Assembly: GCA_027682585.1 (NCBI GenBank)
Contig: JAQCZH010000002.1
Coordinates: forward strand, 124,001-188,000
Direction: 5' to 3'
From: Lachnospiraceae bacterium AF51-6-b8A
Lineage (GTDB): Bacteria; Bacillota; Clostridia; Lachnospirales; Lachnospiraceae
DNA: 64,000 bases
The stretch's first letter is position 1, and the number at the start of each line of letters is the position of its first letter. Shown piece by piece: positions 25,460-34,496 of this stretch. A model generated the notes under the pieces. That model was given only the letters and a program-made list of their open reading frames with translations, was not told the origin of the DNA and did no database searches. Made by a program: the position numbers and the translations under genes.

Positions 25460-25524
25460 TTGAAAACACGCTCCGCGAATATTCAATTGTCATGAGCATG
25501 GAATACACGCTTTGCGAGTATTCC
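25460..25524. repeat. Two tandem palindromic repeat units
   Basis: Two related hairpin units lie about 40 bp apart. Unit 2 (25500-25524) is a perfect palindrome, GGAATAC-A-CGC-TTT-GCG-A-GTATTCC. Unit 1 (25460-25486) keeps the A-CGC-TCC-GCG-A centre with TTGAA...TTCAA arms. Both are followed by ATTGTCAT. Read on the minus strand they would encode a duplicated 13-residue peptide of the type MTMEYSQSVYSML, but I think the hairpin is the conserved unit. Confidence 0.7.
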
Positions 25525-25545
25525 ATTGTCATAAATCAACAAATC

Positions 25546-27021
25546 TTATGCCCTGCTCTGCTCTTTTCTCGCTGCTCTTAAGAAGATAGCGAAGAAGATC
25601 ACAGCAACAATAATACCTGCGGGATAAGCCACCATGGTATTCTGCTTCAGTGCCGGAATCAGTCCCAGGCACTCCGGAGCCATCACGAAGTAGGTGATGG
25701 AAACGGCGGACATGAAAGTCGCCGGCAATGCGCAGATCCAGAAGTTCTTCTTCTCCTTGGCCAGATACATAGCTGCTGCCCAGAGGACAATCATAGCCAG
25801 AGTCTGATTGGTCCAGCTGAAGTAACGCCAGATAACCGTATAGTTGATCACACCGAAGGTATTGCCGAAACCGAGGATAGCGCCCACACCCAGAAGAGGT
25901 ACGCAGAGCATCAGGCGGTTCTTATATTTCTCCTGGCTGACACCGAACCAGTCGGAAAGGGTAAGCCTTGCGGAACGGAAAGCGGTATCGCCGGAGGTGA
26001 TGGGGCAGGCCACAACACCAAGCATAGCCAGGACGACGCCGACAGGCCCCATGGTCTTGATGCAGACATCATAAATGGCTGCAGACTGACCGTGAGCAAG
26101 AACAGCGGCAAGTCCTGTGTTAAGACCACCGGTAACCTCATAGAGAGAGCATCCTGCGGCGGCCCATATCAAAGCGATAATACCTTCGGCAACCATGGCT
26201 CCATAGAAGACGAAGTGACCCTGACGCTCACTCTTTAAGCAGCGAGCCATCAGTGGAGACTGGGTCGCATGGAAACCTGAAATCGCGCCGCAGGCAACCG
26301 TGATGAACATAAAGGACCAGATCGGTGTTGCCTTTGGATGCATATTATAGAAGTGAGACCAGATCTCAGGGATCTGATGTCCGCCACTGAAGATACCGAT
26401 GGCAACGCCGATTGCCATGATGATCAGGCAGACGCCGAAGATGGGGTAGATCTTACCGATGATCTTATCAATGGAGATAAAGGTCGCGATAAAATAGTAG
26501 GTGAGGACAACAGCCAACCAGAAGGTAGTCTGCGCCAGAATTCCGCTTGCCCCCTTCTCCTTAACCAACTGCACAATCAGGCCTGCAGGGCCGACAGCGA
26601 ATACGGTTCCGACCATGACCAGAAGAATGACGGAGAAGACTCTCATCACATTCTTCATGCCGCCGCCCAGATAGATCCCGGTTACTTCAGAAATGGAAGC
26701 GCCGCGATTTCTCTCAGAGAGCATACCTGAGAAATAGTCGTGGACACCACCGGCCAACATGGTGCCGAAGGTAACCCAGAGGAAGACCACCGGCCCCCAG
26801 AGAGCTCCTTGCATGGCTCCGAAGATGGGCCCCAGACCCGCGATGTTGAGCAGCTGGATCAGGAAAAGTTTCCACTGCGGCATCACCACATAATCGACGC
26901 CGTCATTGATCTCAACCGCCGGCGTCTCCCGGTCATCCGGTCCGAAAGTCTGATCTACCAGTTTACCATAGGTAAAGTAGGCGGCGATCAGAATCGCCAG
27001 ACACAACAAAAAACTAATCAT
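25546..27021 (-). CDS. cstA: CstA-family carbon starvation / peptide transporter
   Basis: 491 residues with many membrane helices and the conserved CstA pattern: QWKLFLIQLLNIAGLGPIFG (about residue 48-67), VHDYFSGMLSERNRG and GCSLYEVTGGLNTG. This is the short Firmicutes form, lacking the extended C-terminus of the E. coli protein. CstA proteins import peptides or pyruvate when carbon is scarce. It is a single gene with its own terminator. Confidence 0.92.
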   Translation of the reverse strand: MISFLLCLAILIAAYFTYGKLVDQTFGPDDRETPAVEINDGVDYVVMPQWKLFLIQLLNIAGLGPIFGAMQGALWGPVVFLWVTFGTMLAGGVHDYFSGMLSERNRGASISEVTGIYLGGGMKNVMRVFSVILLVMVGTVFAVGPAGLIVQLVKEKGASGILAQTTFWLAVVLTYYFIATFISIDKIIGKIYPIFGVCLIIMAIGVAIGIFSGGHQIPEIWSHFYNMHPKATPIWSFMFITVACGAISGFHATQSPLMARCLKSERQGHFVFYGAMVAEGIIALIWAAAGCSLYEVTGGLNTGLAAVLAHGQSAAIYDVCIKTMGPVGVVLAMLGVVACPITSGDTAFRSARLTLSDWFGVSQEKYKNRLMLCVPLLGVGAILGFGNTFGVINYTVIWRYFSWTNQTLAMIVLWAAAMYLAKEKKNFWICALPATFMSAVSITYFVMAPECLGLIPALKQNTMVAYPAGIIVAVIFFAIFLRAARKEQSRA

Positions 27022-27271
27022 TTCGTTCCTCCCTTCAGAAAAACAAACCTAACCTTAGACATATTGCCTATGTTTTTCTCAAGAACTATTATACTCTTTG
27101 TTCAAAAGGATGAAACATTAAATTCAAGCTTTTTCAAGTGATTCCCCAATATTTCCCGGTAAACTAGGGATATTATTTGTTTATTGTACTTATATTTATA
27201 CAATTCCTTTTTACTGCTCTATATTCATCTCTGTTTCATTGGATTCAGAAACAATATTTTTCTCTTTGATC

Positions 27272-28663
27272 TCATCTGTCCTCACGATCATCTCTGAGTT
27301 TTCCTTCCGCCAGCCCCGGGACAATAAAATGCTCGTAAGCATAGTCCCAGACTGCCCTGGCCCCCTCCCCGGAGCGCGCATTTCTCCCCAGTACCTGACT
27401 GAGACAGATTCCGTGATCAAGCCAGGACTGACTGTCATTCATGCGGTTTAACATCATGGGCTGGAAGTTATCACAGGCCCTGGCGAACTTGGCTTCCGGG
27501 CTCTCCCAGGCCTCGAACTCATCCCAGAGGCCGCGAAAATATTTCTCCTGATCCGGCGGCAGAATATGGAAAATACGCTCTGCCGCGTCTAACTCCCTCT
27601 TATTCTGGCTCTTCTTTCCCTCCTCATCGTAGGCGTAAGTATCTCCGGCATCGATCTCCACAACATCGTGGAGAAGTATCATGAGCAAAACCCGCTCCAG
27701 GTCCACATCCTCATTGGCATACTCGCGAAGGACTGCCGCCATGATCGCCATATGCCAGGCGTGCTCTGCGTCATTCTCCCGACGTAAATGATGCCCGATA
27801 TAATTCTGTCGAAAAATGCTCTTCTCCTGATCCAGCTCCCGCAGAAAGTCAAACTGCAGATCCAGGCGGGACTTCACATTTCTGCTCTCCTTTTGTCTGT
27901 CTTCCCCTTCTTCCGAATCCGCAGCAGTTCCCTGCTCCCTGCTCTCCCGATCTTCTCTTTCCCCAACATCCGTCCTCTCAAGATCTTCTTTTATTTTTTT
28001 CAGTTCCCGATAGAGTCTGGAGACCGGCAGGCCGACGACATTGCTGTAATCTCCCTGTATTCCCGTCACGAAGCGAGCCGCCCCGGACTGAATTCCGTAG
28101 GCTCCCGCCTTATCCATTGGGTCTTTGGTGGCAATATAATCGTCAATCTCCCAGTCCTTCAGCTCTGCAAAATTAACATGCGTCGTCTCATGAAAACATC
28201 GCTCTATCCTCTGATCCTCCAATATCCAGATCAGGCAGAGGCCGGTGCAAACCTGGTGCGCTGTTCCTGACAAAAGGGTCAGCATTCGCCTCGCGTCCTC
28301 CTCATCCTCAGGTTTCCCCAATATTTCCCCATTCTTAACCACAACGGTATCTGCCCCGATGATCAGAGTTCCTCCGCCGGTCTTTTCCCTTTTCGGCTGT
28401 TCATCCTCTGCGAAAGTCAATGATTCCTTCTGCGTTCCCCTCTCTGCCTGCATCTTACAATCTATGTTCCCGGATTCCCTCTCCAATCGTCCCTCGACCT
28501 CCCTGGCCTTGGCAGCTGCCAGTTCCTCCACATAGGCTCCGGGATCTTTTTCACTCGAGAATTCTGCCCCAACTGCCGGCATCAGATCAAATGACAGTCC
28601 CAGCTGTGCCAGAAGTTCTCTTCTTCTGGGCGACTGACTGGCAAGAACAATTCGATCAAACAT
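27272..28663 (-). CDS. Maf nucleotide pyrophosphatase fused to an HD-domain hydrolase
   Basis: 463 residues from the ATG at 28663 (GAGGGAAGAG upstream). Residues 1-220 are a Maf domain: IVLASQSPRRRELLAQLGL, the catalytic GADTVVVKNGEILGKP and DKAGAYGIQSGAARFV. Residues 280-463 are an HD hydrolase of the YfbR/5'-nucleotidase type: NDAEHAWHMAIMA, LLMILLHDVVEIDAGDT and FARACDNFQPM. An acidic linker of about 40 residues joins them, and another polar insert splits the Maf domain. Both parts act on nucleotides, so the fusion may dispose of non-canonical or excess nucleotides. I do not know this fusion as common. Confidence 0.88.
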   Translation of the reverse strand: MFDRIVLASQSPRRRELLAQLGLSFDLMPAVGAEFSSEKDPGAYVEELAAAKAREVEGRLERESGNIDCKMQAERGTQKESLTFAEDEQPKREKTGGGTLIIGADTVVVKNGEILGKPEDEEDARRMLTLLSGTAHQVCTGLCLIWILEDQRIERCFHETTHVNFAELKDWEIDDYIATKDPMDKAGAYGIQSGAARFVTGIQGDYSNVVGLPVSRLYRELKKIKEDLERTDVGEREDRESREQGTAADSEEGEDRQKESRNVKSRLDLQFDFLRELDQEKSIFRQNYIGHHLRRENDAEHAWHMAIMAAVLREYANEDVDLERVLLMILLHDVVEIDAGDTYAYDEEGKKSQNKRELDAAERIFHILPPDQEKYFRGLWDEFEAWESPEAKFARACDNFQPMMLNRMNDSQSWLDHGICLSQVLGRNARSGEGARAVWDYAYEHFIVPGLAEGKLRDDREDR

Positions 28664-28745
28664 TTCTCTTCCCTCATTCGGCCTCTGCGCCTTCGTTGTC
28701 TTTTCTCTGTTCTCTGTTTGCACGGTCATCCCTCCATTTACATAT

Positions 28746-29234
28746 TCATAACGCAGAAGACAGTTTCTTACCGTCTAAGATGGCTTCCAGGAGCTTCCCA
28801 TCAACATCATAGACCAATTTCAGGGAGAAAAATGCCCTTGTCTCCCTCAGAAGGGCAAGGAAAATCCTGTCTCCCTCCCAGAGGTTGCGTTTTCCAATTT
28901 CTTCCTTCCTGACCCACTCCAACTGCCCCTCGTCACAGTCCTTCATCTGTCCTGTCCAGGCGTCTGCCGTAAAAAGAGACATGTACTCTGCCTTGCCGTC
29001 ATAGACAAAAGTGATCAGACCGCGATATTGATACGAAGTCAGAGTCAGCCCCGTCTCCTCCCTGCACTCTCTGAGCAGGCATTCTTCCGGAGATTCCGTC
29101 CCCTCAAAATGCCCGCCGATCCCAATCCACTTATCCCGGTTGACATCATGCTCCTTCTTAATCCGGTGCAGCATAAGATAACTGCCGTCTCTCTCAAGAT
29201 AACAAAGGGTTGTCATTGGACTTCTGTCGGACAT
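28746..29234 (-). CDS. Nudix hydrolase, MutT / 8-oxo-dGTP type
   Basis: 162 residues with the Nudix box in GHFEGTESPEECLLREC then REETGLTL (about residues 41-63), giving G-x5-E-x7-R-E-x2-E-E-x-G. The N-terminus TTLCYLERDGSYLMLHR and the ending LKLVYDVDGKLL match the YtkD/MutT subgroup of Firmicutes that hydrolyse oxidised or other nucleoside triphosphates. It is next to the Maf-HD gene, another nucleotide house-cleaning enzyme. Confidence 0.9.
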   Translation of the reverse strand: MSDRSPMTTLCYLERDGSYLMLHRIKKEHDVNRDKWIGIGGHFEGTESPEECLLRECREETGLTLTSYQYRGLITFVYDGKAEYMSLFTADAWTGQMKDCDEGQLEWVRKEEIGKRNLWEGDRIFLALLRETRAFFSLKLVYDVDGKLLEAILDGKKLSSAL

Positions 29235-29323
29235 CTTTCCCTCCTGCGATAAGAAAAGCCGACTGCCTGATTCTCTCCTGCATTAAATCCGCGCAGATGA
29301 TCGTTGGCAATCGACTTATAGAT

Positions 29324-29935
29324 TCACTTCATTTCCTTAATTGTAACGGTAAAAGTCGCATCCGCATTGGCCAGAGTGATCGGCTTGGACGTATCTGCCT
29401 GCCCATCCTCCCTCATGGCGTAACTGGACCGATAGTTGTCCGGGAAGGTAACGTGGACATCGAAAGTCTCTCCCTTCTTATGTCCAATGACCTGATCCTC
29501 AAAGCCCGCAATGAAAGAGCCGCTTCCCAGCTTGAGATCGTAGTCTCCGGTTCCCCCGTAGAAAGCCGTCTCTCCCACCTTGCCGACATAGTGGATCGCC
29601 ACGGTATCTCCTTTCTGAGCCTTGTAATTGGGATCTGCCTTGACTGAATCACTCTGACTCGTACCTGAACCGGATGTCTTTGCATTCTCCGTTTTCTGAC
29701 CACCTGCCTTCTGATCCGTATTCTTGCTGTCCTGGCTCTGGCTGGCTGCTCCGGTCTCCTGGCCGGACTTGCCTGCACCGGAACCGCCGCTGCGGCTAAG
29801 CCCCCAAAGAAGCAAGATAACTGCCAGCACAATCACGACAACGAGTGCCGCCAGCTTTCCCATTCTCATCTTCTTCTCATGCTCTTTTTCGGCAGCTCTT
29901 TTCTCTCTGGCGGCCTTCTTGTTCTCCGGATTCAT
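29324..29935 (-). CDS. Membrane-anchored FKBP-type peptidyl-prolyl isomerase
   Basis: 203 residues. A highly charged cytoplasmic N-terminus (NKKAAREKRAAEKEHEKK) precedes one membrane helix (LAALVVVIVLAVILLLWGL, about residues 28-46) and a Ser/Gly/Gln-rich linker. The C-terminal domain (about 105-203) is FKBP-like: GDTVAIHYVGKV, the loop GSGSFIAGFEDQVIGHKKGE and VTFPDNY. It probably assists folding of exported proteins on the outer face of the membrane. Confidence 0.85.
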   Translation of the reverse strand: MNPENKKAAREKRAAEKEHEKKMRMGKLAALVVVIVLAVILLLWGLSRSGGSGAGKSGQETGAASQSQDSKNTDQKAGGQKTENAKTSGSGTSQSDSVKADPNYKAQKGDTVAIHYVGKVGETAFYGGTGDYDLKLGSGSFIAGFEDQVIGHKKGETFDVHVTFPDNYRSSYAMREDGQADTSKPITLANADATFTVTIKEMK

Positions 29936-30009
29936 CTTCGTTTCTCCTCACTTCTCTCCTGTTCCTCTTTACTGCGATCGCGCATTTCTATATTAGCAAT
30001 CTTTTTTCA

Positions 30010-31104
30010 TTACCAGTTGAGCTCATTCAGGAGTTCTCCCTTGCCGTTCTTGTAGATCAACTCCTGATTCTTGATTGTAACCCTGGTCCCCTCCGGTATC
30101 GAGTGGGTGATAAATGCATTGGACCCGATCACAGATCCTCTGCCAATCACTGTCTGTCCGCCCAAAATAGATGCCCCGGAGTAGATAGTCACGTTGTCCT
30201 CAATGGTGGGATGACGTTTGGTTCCGCGCAGACTCTGTCCTCCGGAAGTGGACAGAGCGCCCAGAGTAACTCCCTGGTAGACTTTGACATGATCACCAAT
30301 GATCGTAGTGGAACCAACCACAATCCCAGTGCCGTGATCCATGAAGAAGTACTTTCCTATCGTAGCTGCCGGATTGATATCTATGCCCGTAACGGAATGG
30401 GCATATTCGGTCATCATGCGTGGTATCAGAGGCACATCCAGCAGATAGAGTTCATGGGCCATGCGGTTAACTGTTGTCGCCAGAAGACCGGGGTAGGAAA
30501 GAACAATTTCATCCTTGTTGAGAGCGGCGGGATCTCCTTCCAACGTCGCCTGCAGATCTGTGTCCAGGTACTCGCGAAGCTTGGGAATCCGGGCGCAGAA
30601 CTCCAGGACAATGGCCCTTGCCTGCTCCTCAAAGAGATATTCCTGTTCTGCCGCGCAGACGCTTCCATCCCCATAACCGCTTGCACAGTAGCTGGCCCTG
30701 CCATTCCCCTGTCTGTCCTCCGCCTGGAGAGACTCCGTATCCAATTTCCCTATTCTGTTCTCTGTGGGAAAGGAATCACCGCTATCCTGGGTCTGGTTCC
30801 TGTCAGCTCCAGGGACACCACTCTGGCCAGACTGATAACGCAGAACAATATTAACCTGCTTGGTCAGCTTATAGATAACATCCTCAATCCAGACCGTCAG
30901 ATTACTGGCCATATTGTAGACCTTGTAATTAGTATCCCGATAATAACCCGGGTAGATGATCTTAAGCATACTATGGACGATCTCCCGGATCACCTGCGGA
31001 TCCGGTTGGTTGTATATCGCCATCTTATCAATATCCCGTCCCTTCTGATAATCCGCCAGAATGGACTCGACCACCCCTGTCACCTTCTCTTCGTATGACT
31101 CCAT
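30010..31104 (-). CDS. cysE: Serine O-acetyltransferase
   Basis: 364 residues from the ATG at 31104 behind AAAGGAG. The C-terminal left-handed beta-helix shows GIDINPAATIGKYFFMDHGT, VYQGVTLGAL and GTKRHPTIEDNVTIYSGA, with catalytic His in FMDHG and KRHP. It transfers acetyl from acetyl-CoA to serine, the first step of cysteine synthesis. Residues about 105-165 form a polar low-complexity insertion rich in Gln, Ser and Gly between the N-terminal helical part and the catalytic part. It ends a few bases before the FKBP gene region. Confidence 0.9.
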   Translation of the reverse strand: MESYEEKVTGVVESILADYQKGRDIDKMAIYNQPDPQVIREIVHSMLKIIYPGYYRDTNYKVYNMASNLTVWIEDVIYKLTKQVNIVLRYQSGQSGVPGADRNQTQDSGDSFPTENRIGKLDTESLQAEDRQGNGRASYCASGYGDGSVCAAEQEYLFEEQARAIVLEFCARIPKLREYLDTDLQATLEGDPAALNKDEIVLSYPGLLATTVNRMAHELYLLDVPLIPRMMTEYAHSVTGIDINPAATIGKYFFMDHGTGIVVGSTTIIGDHVKVYQGVTLGALSTSGGQSLRGTKRHPTIEDNVTIYSGASILGGQTVIGRGSVIGSNAFITHSIPEGTRVTIKNQELIYKNGKGELLNELNW

Positions 31105-31374
31105 GGAAACTCCTTTTATCCCTGTCTCCTGTCTGATTTTTCTCAGAGATCTCAAGGCCCTGTTTTCCCTGATCTCCTATGCCTTTCTATTATATGCAAT
31201 TTCCCATTCCTTGACCAATGACACCGATCCTTAACCAACCGCCACCACATGCCTTTATAATCGTCAGTATCTGACAATACTCGGATGAAACTCTGGCGGA
31301 TAACCCCACCTTCTCTTGCAATCGGCAAAAAAGCAGGTAAACTATTCAACAGTATGCAGATAAGGAGGACGCAT

Positions 31375-32133
31375 ATGTCTCTGCGAGAGCACATTTTCAA
31401 ACTGATTGATCCACCGGACGACGGACAGAGCAACGACAGCTACGATGCATTCATGATTTTTACCATCATCGTAAGCATCGTTCCCCTCCTCTTCAAAGAG
31501 ACTGACGAAAACAGCATCCTTCCTATCATCAATGTCGTGACCACCGTCATCTTCATCGTCGATTACTTCCTTCGCTGGAGTGTGGCGGATTATATTCAGG
31601 GGCGACAGGGTAAAGCGGCATTTGCCCTCTATCCAATCACGCCGACCGCTCTTTTCGATCTGCTCTCTATCCTCCCCGGGATCACGCAGCTCAACTCTGC
31701 CCTGCGTCTTCTAAAGATCACCCGTATGATCCACATTCTGCGTGTACTCAAGGTCTTCCGTGGCCTTCGCTACTCCCGCAATATCGATATTCTCATTCGA
31801 GTTCTCCGCTCTCAGAGGGAGATGCTCTTAAGCCTGCTGTCTCTTGCTCTGGGCTACATTTTCATCTCTGCCATTCTCCTCTTTCATTTCGAACCGGATA
31901 CCTTCGACAGTTTCTTTGACGCCCTCTACTGGGCCACAATTTCCCTGGCCACAATCGGATATGGAGACATCCACCCCCTGACTGTTGTCGGCAAAATCAT
32001 CACCATGATCTCTTCCATCTTTGGTATTGCCATTATCGCCATGCCAGCCGGCGTTATTACAGCGGCATTCACCCGGGAATTAGGAGACTCCGCAGAAGAT
32101 AATCAGGGAGCAGGATCAACGGAAGAGAACTGA
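31375..32133 (+). CDS. Voltage-gated-type potassium channel
   Basis: 252 residues from the ATG at 31375 behind AAGGAGG. Six membrane helices are predicted, with an S4-like basic helix (LRLLKITRMIHILRVLKVF, about residues 103-121) and the selectivity filter TIGYGD (about residue 197) followed by the inner helix IFGIAIIAMPAGVI. This is the Kv-type layout of Ion_trans proteins. The C-terminus is short and acidic without an RCK domain. It stands alone, divergent from cysE. Confidence 0.9.
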   Translation: MSLREHIFKLIDPPDDGQSNDSYDAFMIFTIIVSIVPLLFKETDENSILPIINVVTTVIFIVDYFLRWSVADYIQGRQGKAAFALYPITPTALFDLLSILPGITQLNSALRLLKITRMIHILRVLKVFRGLRYSRNIDILIRVLRSQREMLLSLLSLALGYIFISAILLFHFEPDTFDSFFDALYWATISLATIGYGDIHPLTVVGKIITMISSIFGIAIIAMPAGVITAAFTRELGDSAEDNQGAGSTEEN

Positions 32134-32347
32134 CAGAGACAAGACCGCAACATGCGAAAAATAACCGCCGAGATCCGTTCCTGTCCTTCTGGAGTACATT
32201 TGTGCCAAGCAGAGCAAGCAAAGATCCGATCACAATGACAACCGCTGTCGGCAGCCAGACTCGATAATCCAGCTTGCGCCAATGCCGCAGAGTCAGGATC
32301 ACATTCGACAGATAGGTCAAAAGCAGCTCTACGGGAGAAATATCCAC
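32069..32347 (-). CDS. Possible small membrane protein or remnant
   Basis: A 92-codon frame starting with GTG and containing two good membrane segments (VWLPTAVVIVIGSLLALLG and LFFACCGLVSVSSLPLILLP). It overlaps the 3' end of the channel gene on the other strand by 65 nt. No clear ribosome binding site is seen. It could be a small membrane protein or the remnant of a larger one; no family is recognised. Confidence 0.3.
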   Translation of the reverse strand: MDISPVELLLTYLSNVILTLRHWRKLDYRVWLPTAVVIVIGSLLALLGTNVLQKDRNGSRRLFFACCGLVSVSSLPLILLPDYLLRSLLIPG

Positions 32348-32484
32348 ATTTCTGATGTCTCTCTTCTTCTGCTATGAATCATATCTGTCCCTAAAGAGCA
32401 ATTACAGATCACTCCAAGCTTCACACTCCCATAGAGCCAGTACCTATTCAGATTTTACAGGTTTTCTCCTGGCTTCCCTTTATA

Positions 32485-33102
32485 TCAATTCTGCTGACAA
32501 GTGACATTTTCCGCGATGCACTCTGCATAACAAACAGACAATCTCGCTCTGATCACCTCATGAAAGACAATCTTCCATCCCTGTGCTTGAAGATATGCAA
32601 GGTAGGTCTTCTCCGTCCATCGATGTTCAAAACTCACTCCTGCAAGTTTGAGAACAGACTTCCATACCCGCCCCACCTTGGCGTGATTGACAAAATTGGG
32701 AGCGATCAAAAGTCCATCCTTCTTCAATACCCGCCGAATCTCCCGCAGCGCCTTATCCGGCTCTTCCATGATATGGAGCGCATTTGCAATAATAACAAGA
32801 TCAAAAGTCTGATCCCCATAGGGAAGATGTGTCGCGTCTGCAATCTCAAAGGTAAGATTCCCCGGATGCTCTCCTTTATTTGCCTCTTTGATCATACCGA
32901 TTGAGTAATCCGTTGCAATCACTCTCTTGGCCACCGGGGCAATATGCTTGGCGAGAAGTCCCGGCCCTGTCGCAATCTCAAGAACCTCTTTCTCCCTGGC
33001 AACACGGGAAATACGATGATACATCCTCTGATAGGCTCTCTGATCCGGCATCATTGCTCGCTTGTAGAGAGGAGCATACCAATCCCAAATGGTTTTTCTC
33101 AT
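32485..33102 (-). CDS. Class I SAM-dependent methyltransferase
   Basis: 205 residues from the ATG at 33102 (GGAGAAAGTGAAT upstream). Motif I is VLEIATGPGLLAKHI (about residues 40-54), followed by VIATDYSIGMI and the motif DLVIIANALHIMEEP (about 98-112), as in UbiE/Methyltransf_11 enzymes. The substrate is unknown. It is monocistronic and the fold is complete. Confidence 0.85.
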   Translation of the reverse strand: MRKTIWDWYAPLYKRAMMPDQRAYQRMYHRISRVAREKEVLEIATGPGLLAKHIAPVAKRVIATDYSIGMIKEANKGEHPGNLTFEIADATHLPYGDQTFDLVIIANALHIMEEPDKALREIRRVLKKDGLLIAPNFVNHAKVGRVWKSVLKLAGVSFEHRWTEKTYLAYLQAQGWKIVFHEVIRARLSVCYAECIAENVTCQQN

Positions 33103-33144
33103 ATTCACTTTCTCCATCCATACAGACTGCTCCCTTTTATACAA

Positions 33145-33630
33145 AAATCATACTGTACCGAAGCATTTCTTGTAAACAGCGGAATGTAGTTCCGTATGCA
33201 TAGTGGCATTTGGGGATCTTTTCATGATTTAATTTACTCTCCTATTAAGTAAAATGGACCGTTCACATTGATTTCTCAACACAAACCGCCCATTGTTCCG
33301 AAATTTCTTTCGATCAAAAAATCAATCACTGCACAAAAGCACATAAATACGGCAAAATCCAGAGCAAATACGGCCAAATTTTATGCTTAATCTTCATCCC
33401 TTATTCCTATCTTACAGCCATTCTTAACCCCTGAAGGCCTTGGAACGACAACAAATTATTGCTCAGTGCAATCCCCCGAAATACAAACCTGATTTCGTAA
33501 AGTAACTTTAACAATGCCGGGTGTAGCCCCACAAACTGTGTTCGCCGTATTGACACTCTCAGCCATTACCACTAAACATAAATAGCGTACTAGCTTTAAA
33601 AGACTCCTCCATCATTTTATTAGCTAATAT
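33145..33630. other. Gene-free stretch before the CRISPR region
   Basis: About 485 nt of AT-rich sequence without a convincing gene. The leftmost, oldest end of the CRISPR region or its junction with host DNA probably lies near 33540-33630, but I find no clear repeat remnant. Confidence 0.4.
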
Positions 33631-33657
33631 AAAAAGCACCCCATTCATGGAGTGCTT
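33631..33657 (-). terminator. Terminator after the 73-residue protein gene
   Basis: On the minus strand AAGCACTCC-ATGA-ATGGGGTGCTT is followed by TTTATATT. It lies 31 nt after the stop of the small gene at 33689. Confidence 0.75.
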
Positions 33658-33688
33658 ATCATAACTCTGTTAATTCTTCCCTGAATCC

Positions 33689-33910
33689 TTACACAAACTG
33701 ATCTACATCAATGTCTAACCCAAGGACTTTCAAATCTGCATCATGAACATCCAACTCACTTTTTAATATATCGAGCATCTCATAGTAAGCAACCTTCCTG
33801 CCTGCAGCAAACATATCTGCTCTATCCTTCATGCTCTCTTCTTTTGCATCCTTTGCATTTTCGAGCAACCTTGCGATCACAAATGTCAGAGCCTCTTCAC
33901 TCATCTTCAA
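33689..33910 (-). CDS. Small acidic helical protein, phage-like, unknown
   Basis: 73 codons if TTG at 33910 is used (GAGGGGGG about 10 nt upstream) or 71 from the ATG at 33904. The product is helical and acidic (LTFVIARLLENAKDAKEE, YYEMLDILKSELDVHDADLK). No family is recognised. It overlaps the stop of a truncated gene that is cut by the first CRISPR repeat, so it belongs to the same phage-type DNA that makes up the long inter-repeat segments. Confidence 0.6.
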   Translation of the reverse strand: MKMSEEALTFVIARLLENAKDAKEESMKDRADMFAAGRKVAYYEMLDILKSELDVHDADLKVLGLDIDVDQFV

Positions 33911-34000
33911 GATAATCCCCCCTCTTCTTTAATCCTTTCATCGATCGAAGAGCTAAAGTTACGGATTTCTTTTCTCCAATGTCTAATCAGCCCTTCCTGT
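33907..34000 (-). pseudogene. C-terminal gene fragment cut by CRISPR repeat 1
   Basis: The frame emerges from the repeat at 34001-34028 and encodes QEGLIRHWRKEIRNFSSS and then IDERIKEEGGLS before TGA. There is no start codon on this side of the repeat. It has the look of a real protein tail and overlaps the next small gene by 4 nt. It shows that phage-type DNA abuts the repeat on its left side as well. Confidence 0.5.
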
Positions 34001-34098
34001 GGATCACCCCCGCATACGCGGGGAACACCCGCTTTCCCTTGAACTGATTATATAATAGCACGCAATGCGTGCTATTTCAACACCTTTTTGAAAGAAAT

Positions 34099-34278
34099 TT
34101 AATCTTTTTTTAAATCAGCATTTACTTTAAACTCGAGCAACTCAATCACATAATCCGGTGGAGTTCTAACCGCTCTTTCCCAGTCCTGTAGTGTGCGCAT
34201 CGGTATATGATAGACCGTCGCAAATTTTGCCTGAGATAACCCTGTTTTTGCCCGGATGGCTTTGATTTTGCTTTCCAT
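34099..34278 (-). CDS. XRE-family regulator inside the first long inter-repeat segment
   Basis: 59 residues: MESKIKAIRAKTGLSQAKFA followed by YHIPMRTLQDWERAVRTPP, a complete small helix-turn-helix protein like the antitoxins and regulators of phages and elements. TAGGAGTAACAC is the ribosome binding site. It is the only apparently intact gene in the segment 34029-34468, between repeats 1 and 2. A perfect palindrome, AGCACGCA-TGCGTGCT (about 34052-34070), lies downstream and may be its operator or terminator. Confidence 0.65.
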   Translation of the reverse strand: MESKIKAIRAKTGLSQAKFATVYHIPMRTLQDWERAVRTPPDYVIELLEFKVNADLKKD

Positions 34279-34333
34279 GTGTTACTCCTATAAAAGATAT
34301 CCCCCTTCAAAGAAGGGGGAGGGAAGATTGTCG

Positions 34334-34468
34334 TTAAAATCCATCGAATTCATCGTCAAATTCGTCGTAGTAGCGGAATTCGCCAGTTGGGTCAATCCAA
34401 GTCTTTTCTTTTTGTTCGATAAAAGAGAGGGTACAACCAAGGTCGATATAATTTTGAATCGCCTGCAC
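34334..34468 (-). pseudogene. C-terminal gene fragment cut by CRISPR repeat 2
   Basis: 44 codons without a start emerge directly from the repeat at 34469-34496: VQAIQNYIDLGCTLSFIEQ, then KEKTWIDPTGEFRYYDEF and an acidic end DDEFDGF before TAA. The composition is that of a real protein tail, not random. A pyrimidine/purine hairpin (CCCCCTTC...GAAGGGGG, near 34300-34320) separates it from the XRE gene. Parent protein not recognised. Confidence 0.55.
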
Positions 34469-34496
34469 GAATCACCCCCGCATATGCGGGGAACAC

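Noticed and set aside
30010-31155. Start of CysE at 31155
   Set aside because: The ATG at 31104 has AAAGGAG at proper distance and fits the family's N-terminus; the longer form adds a basic extension without support.
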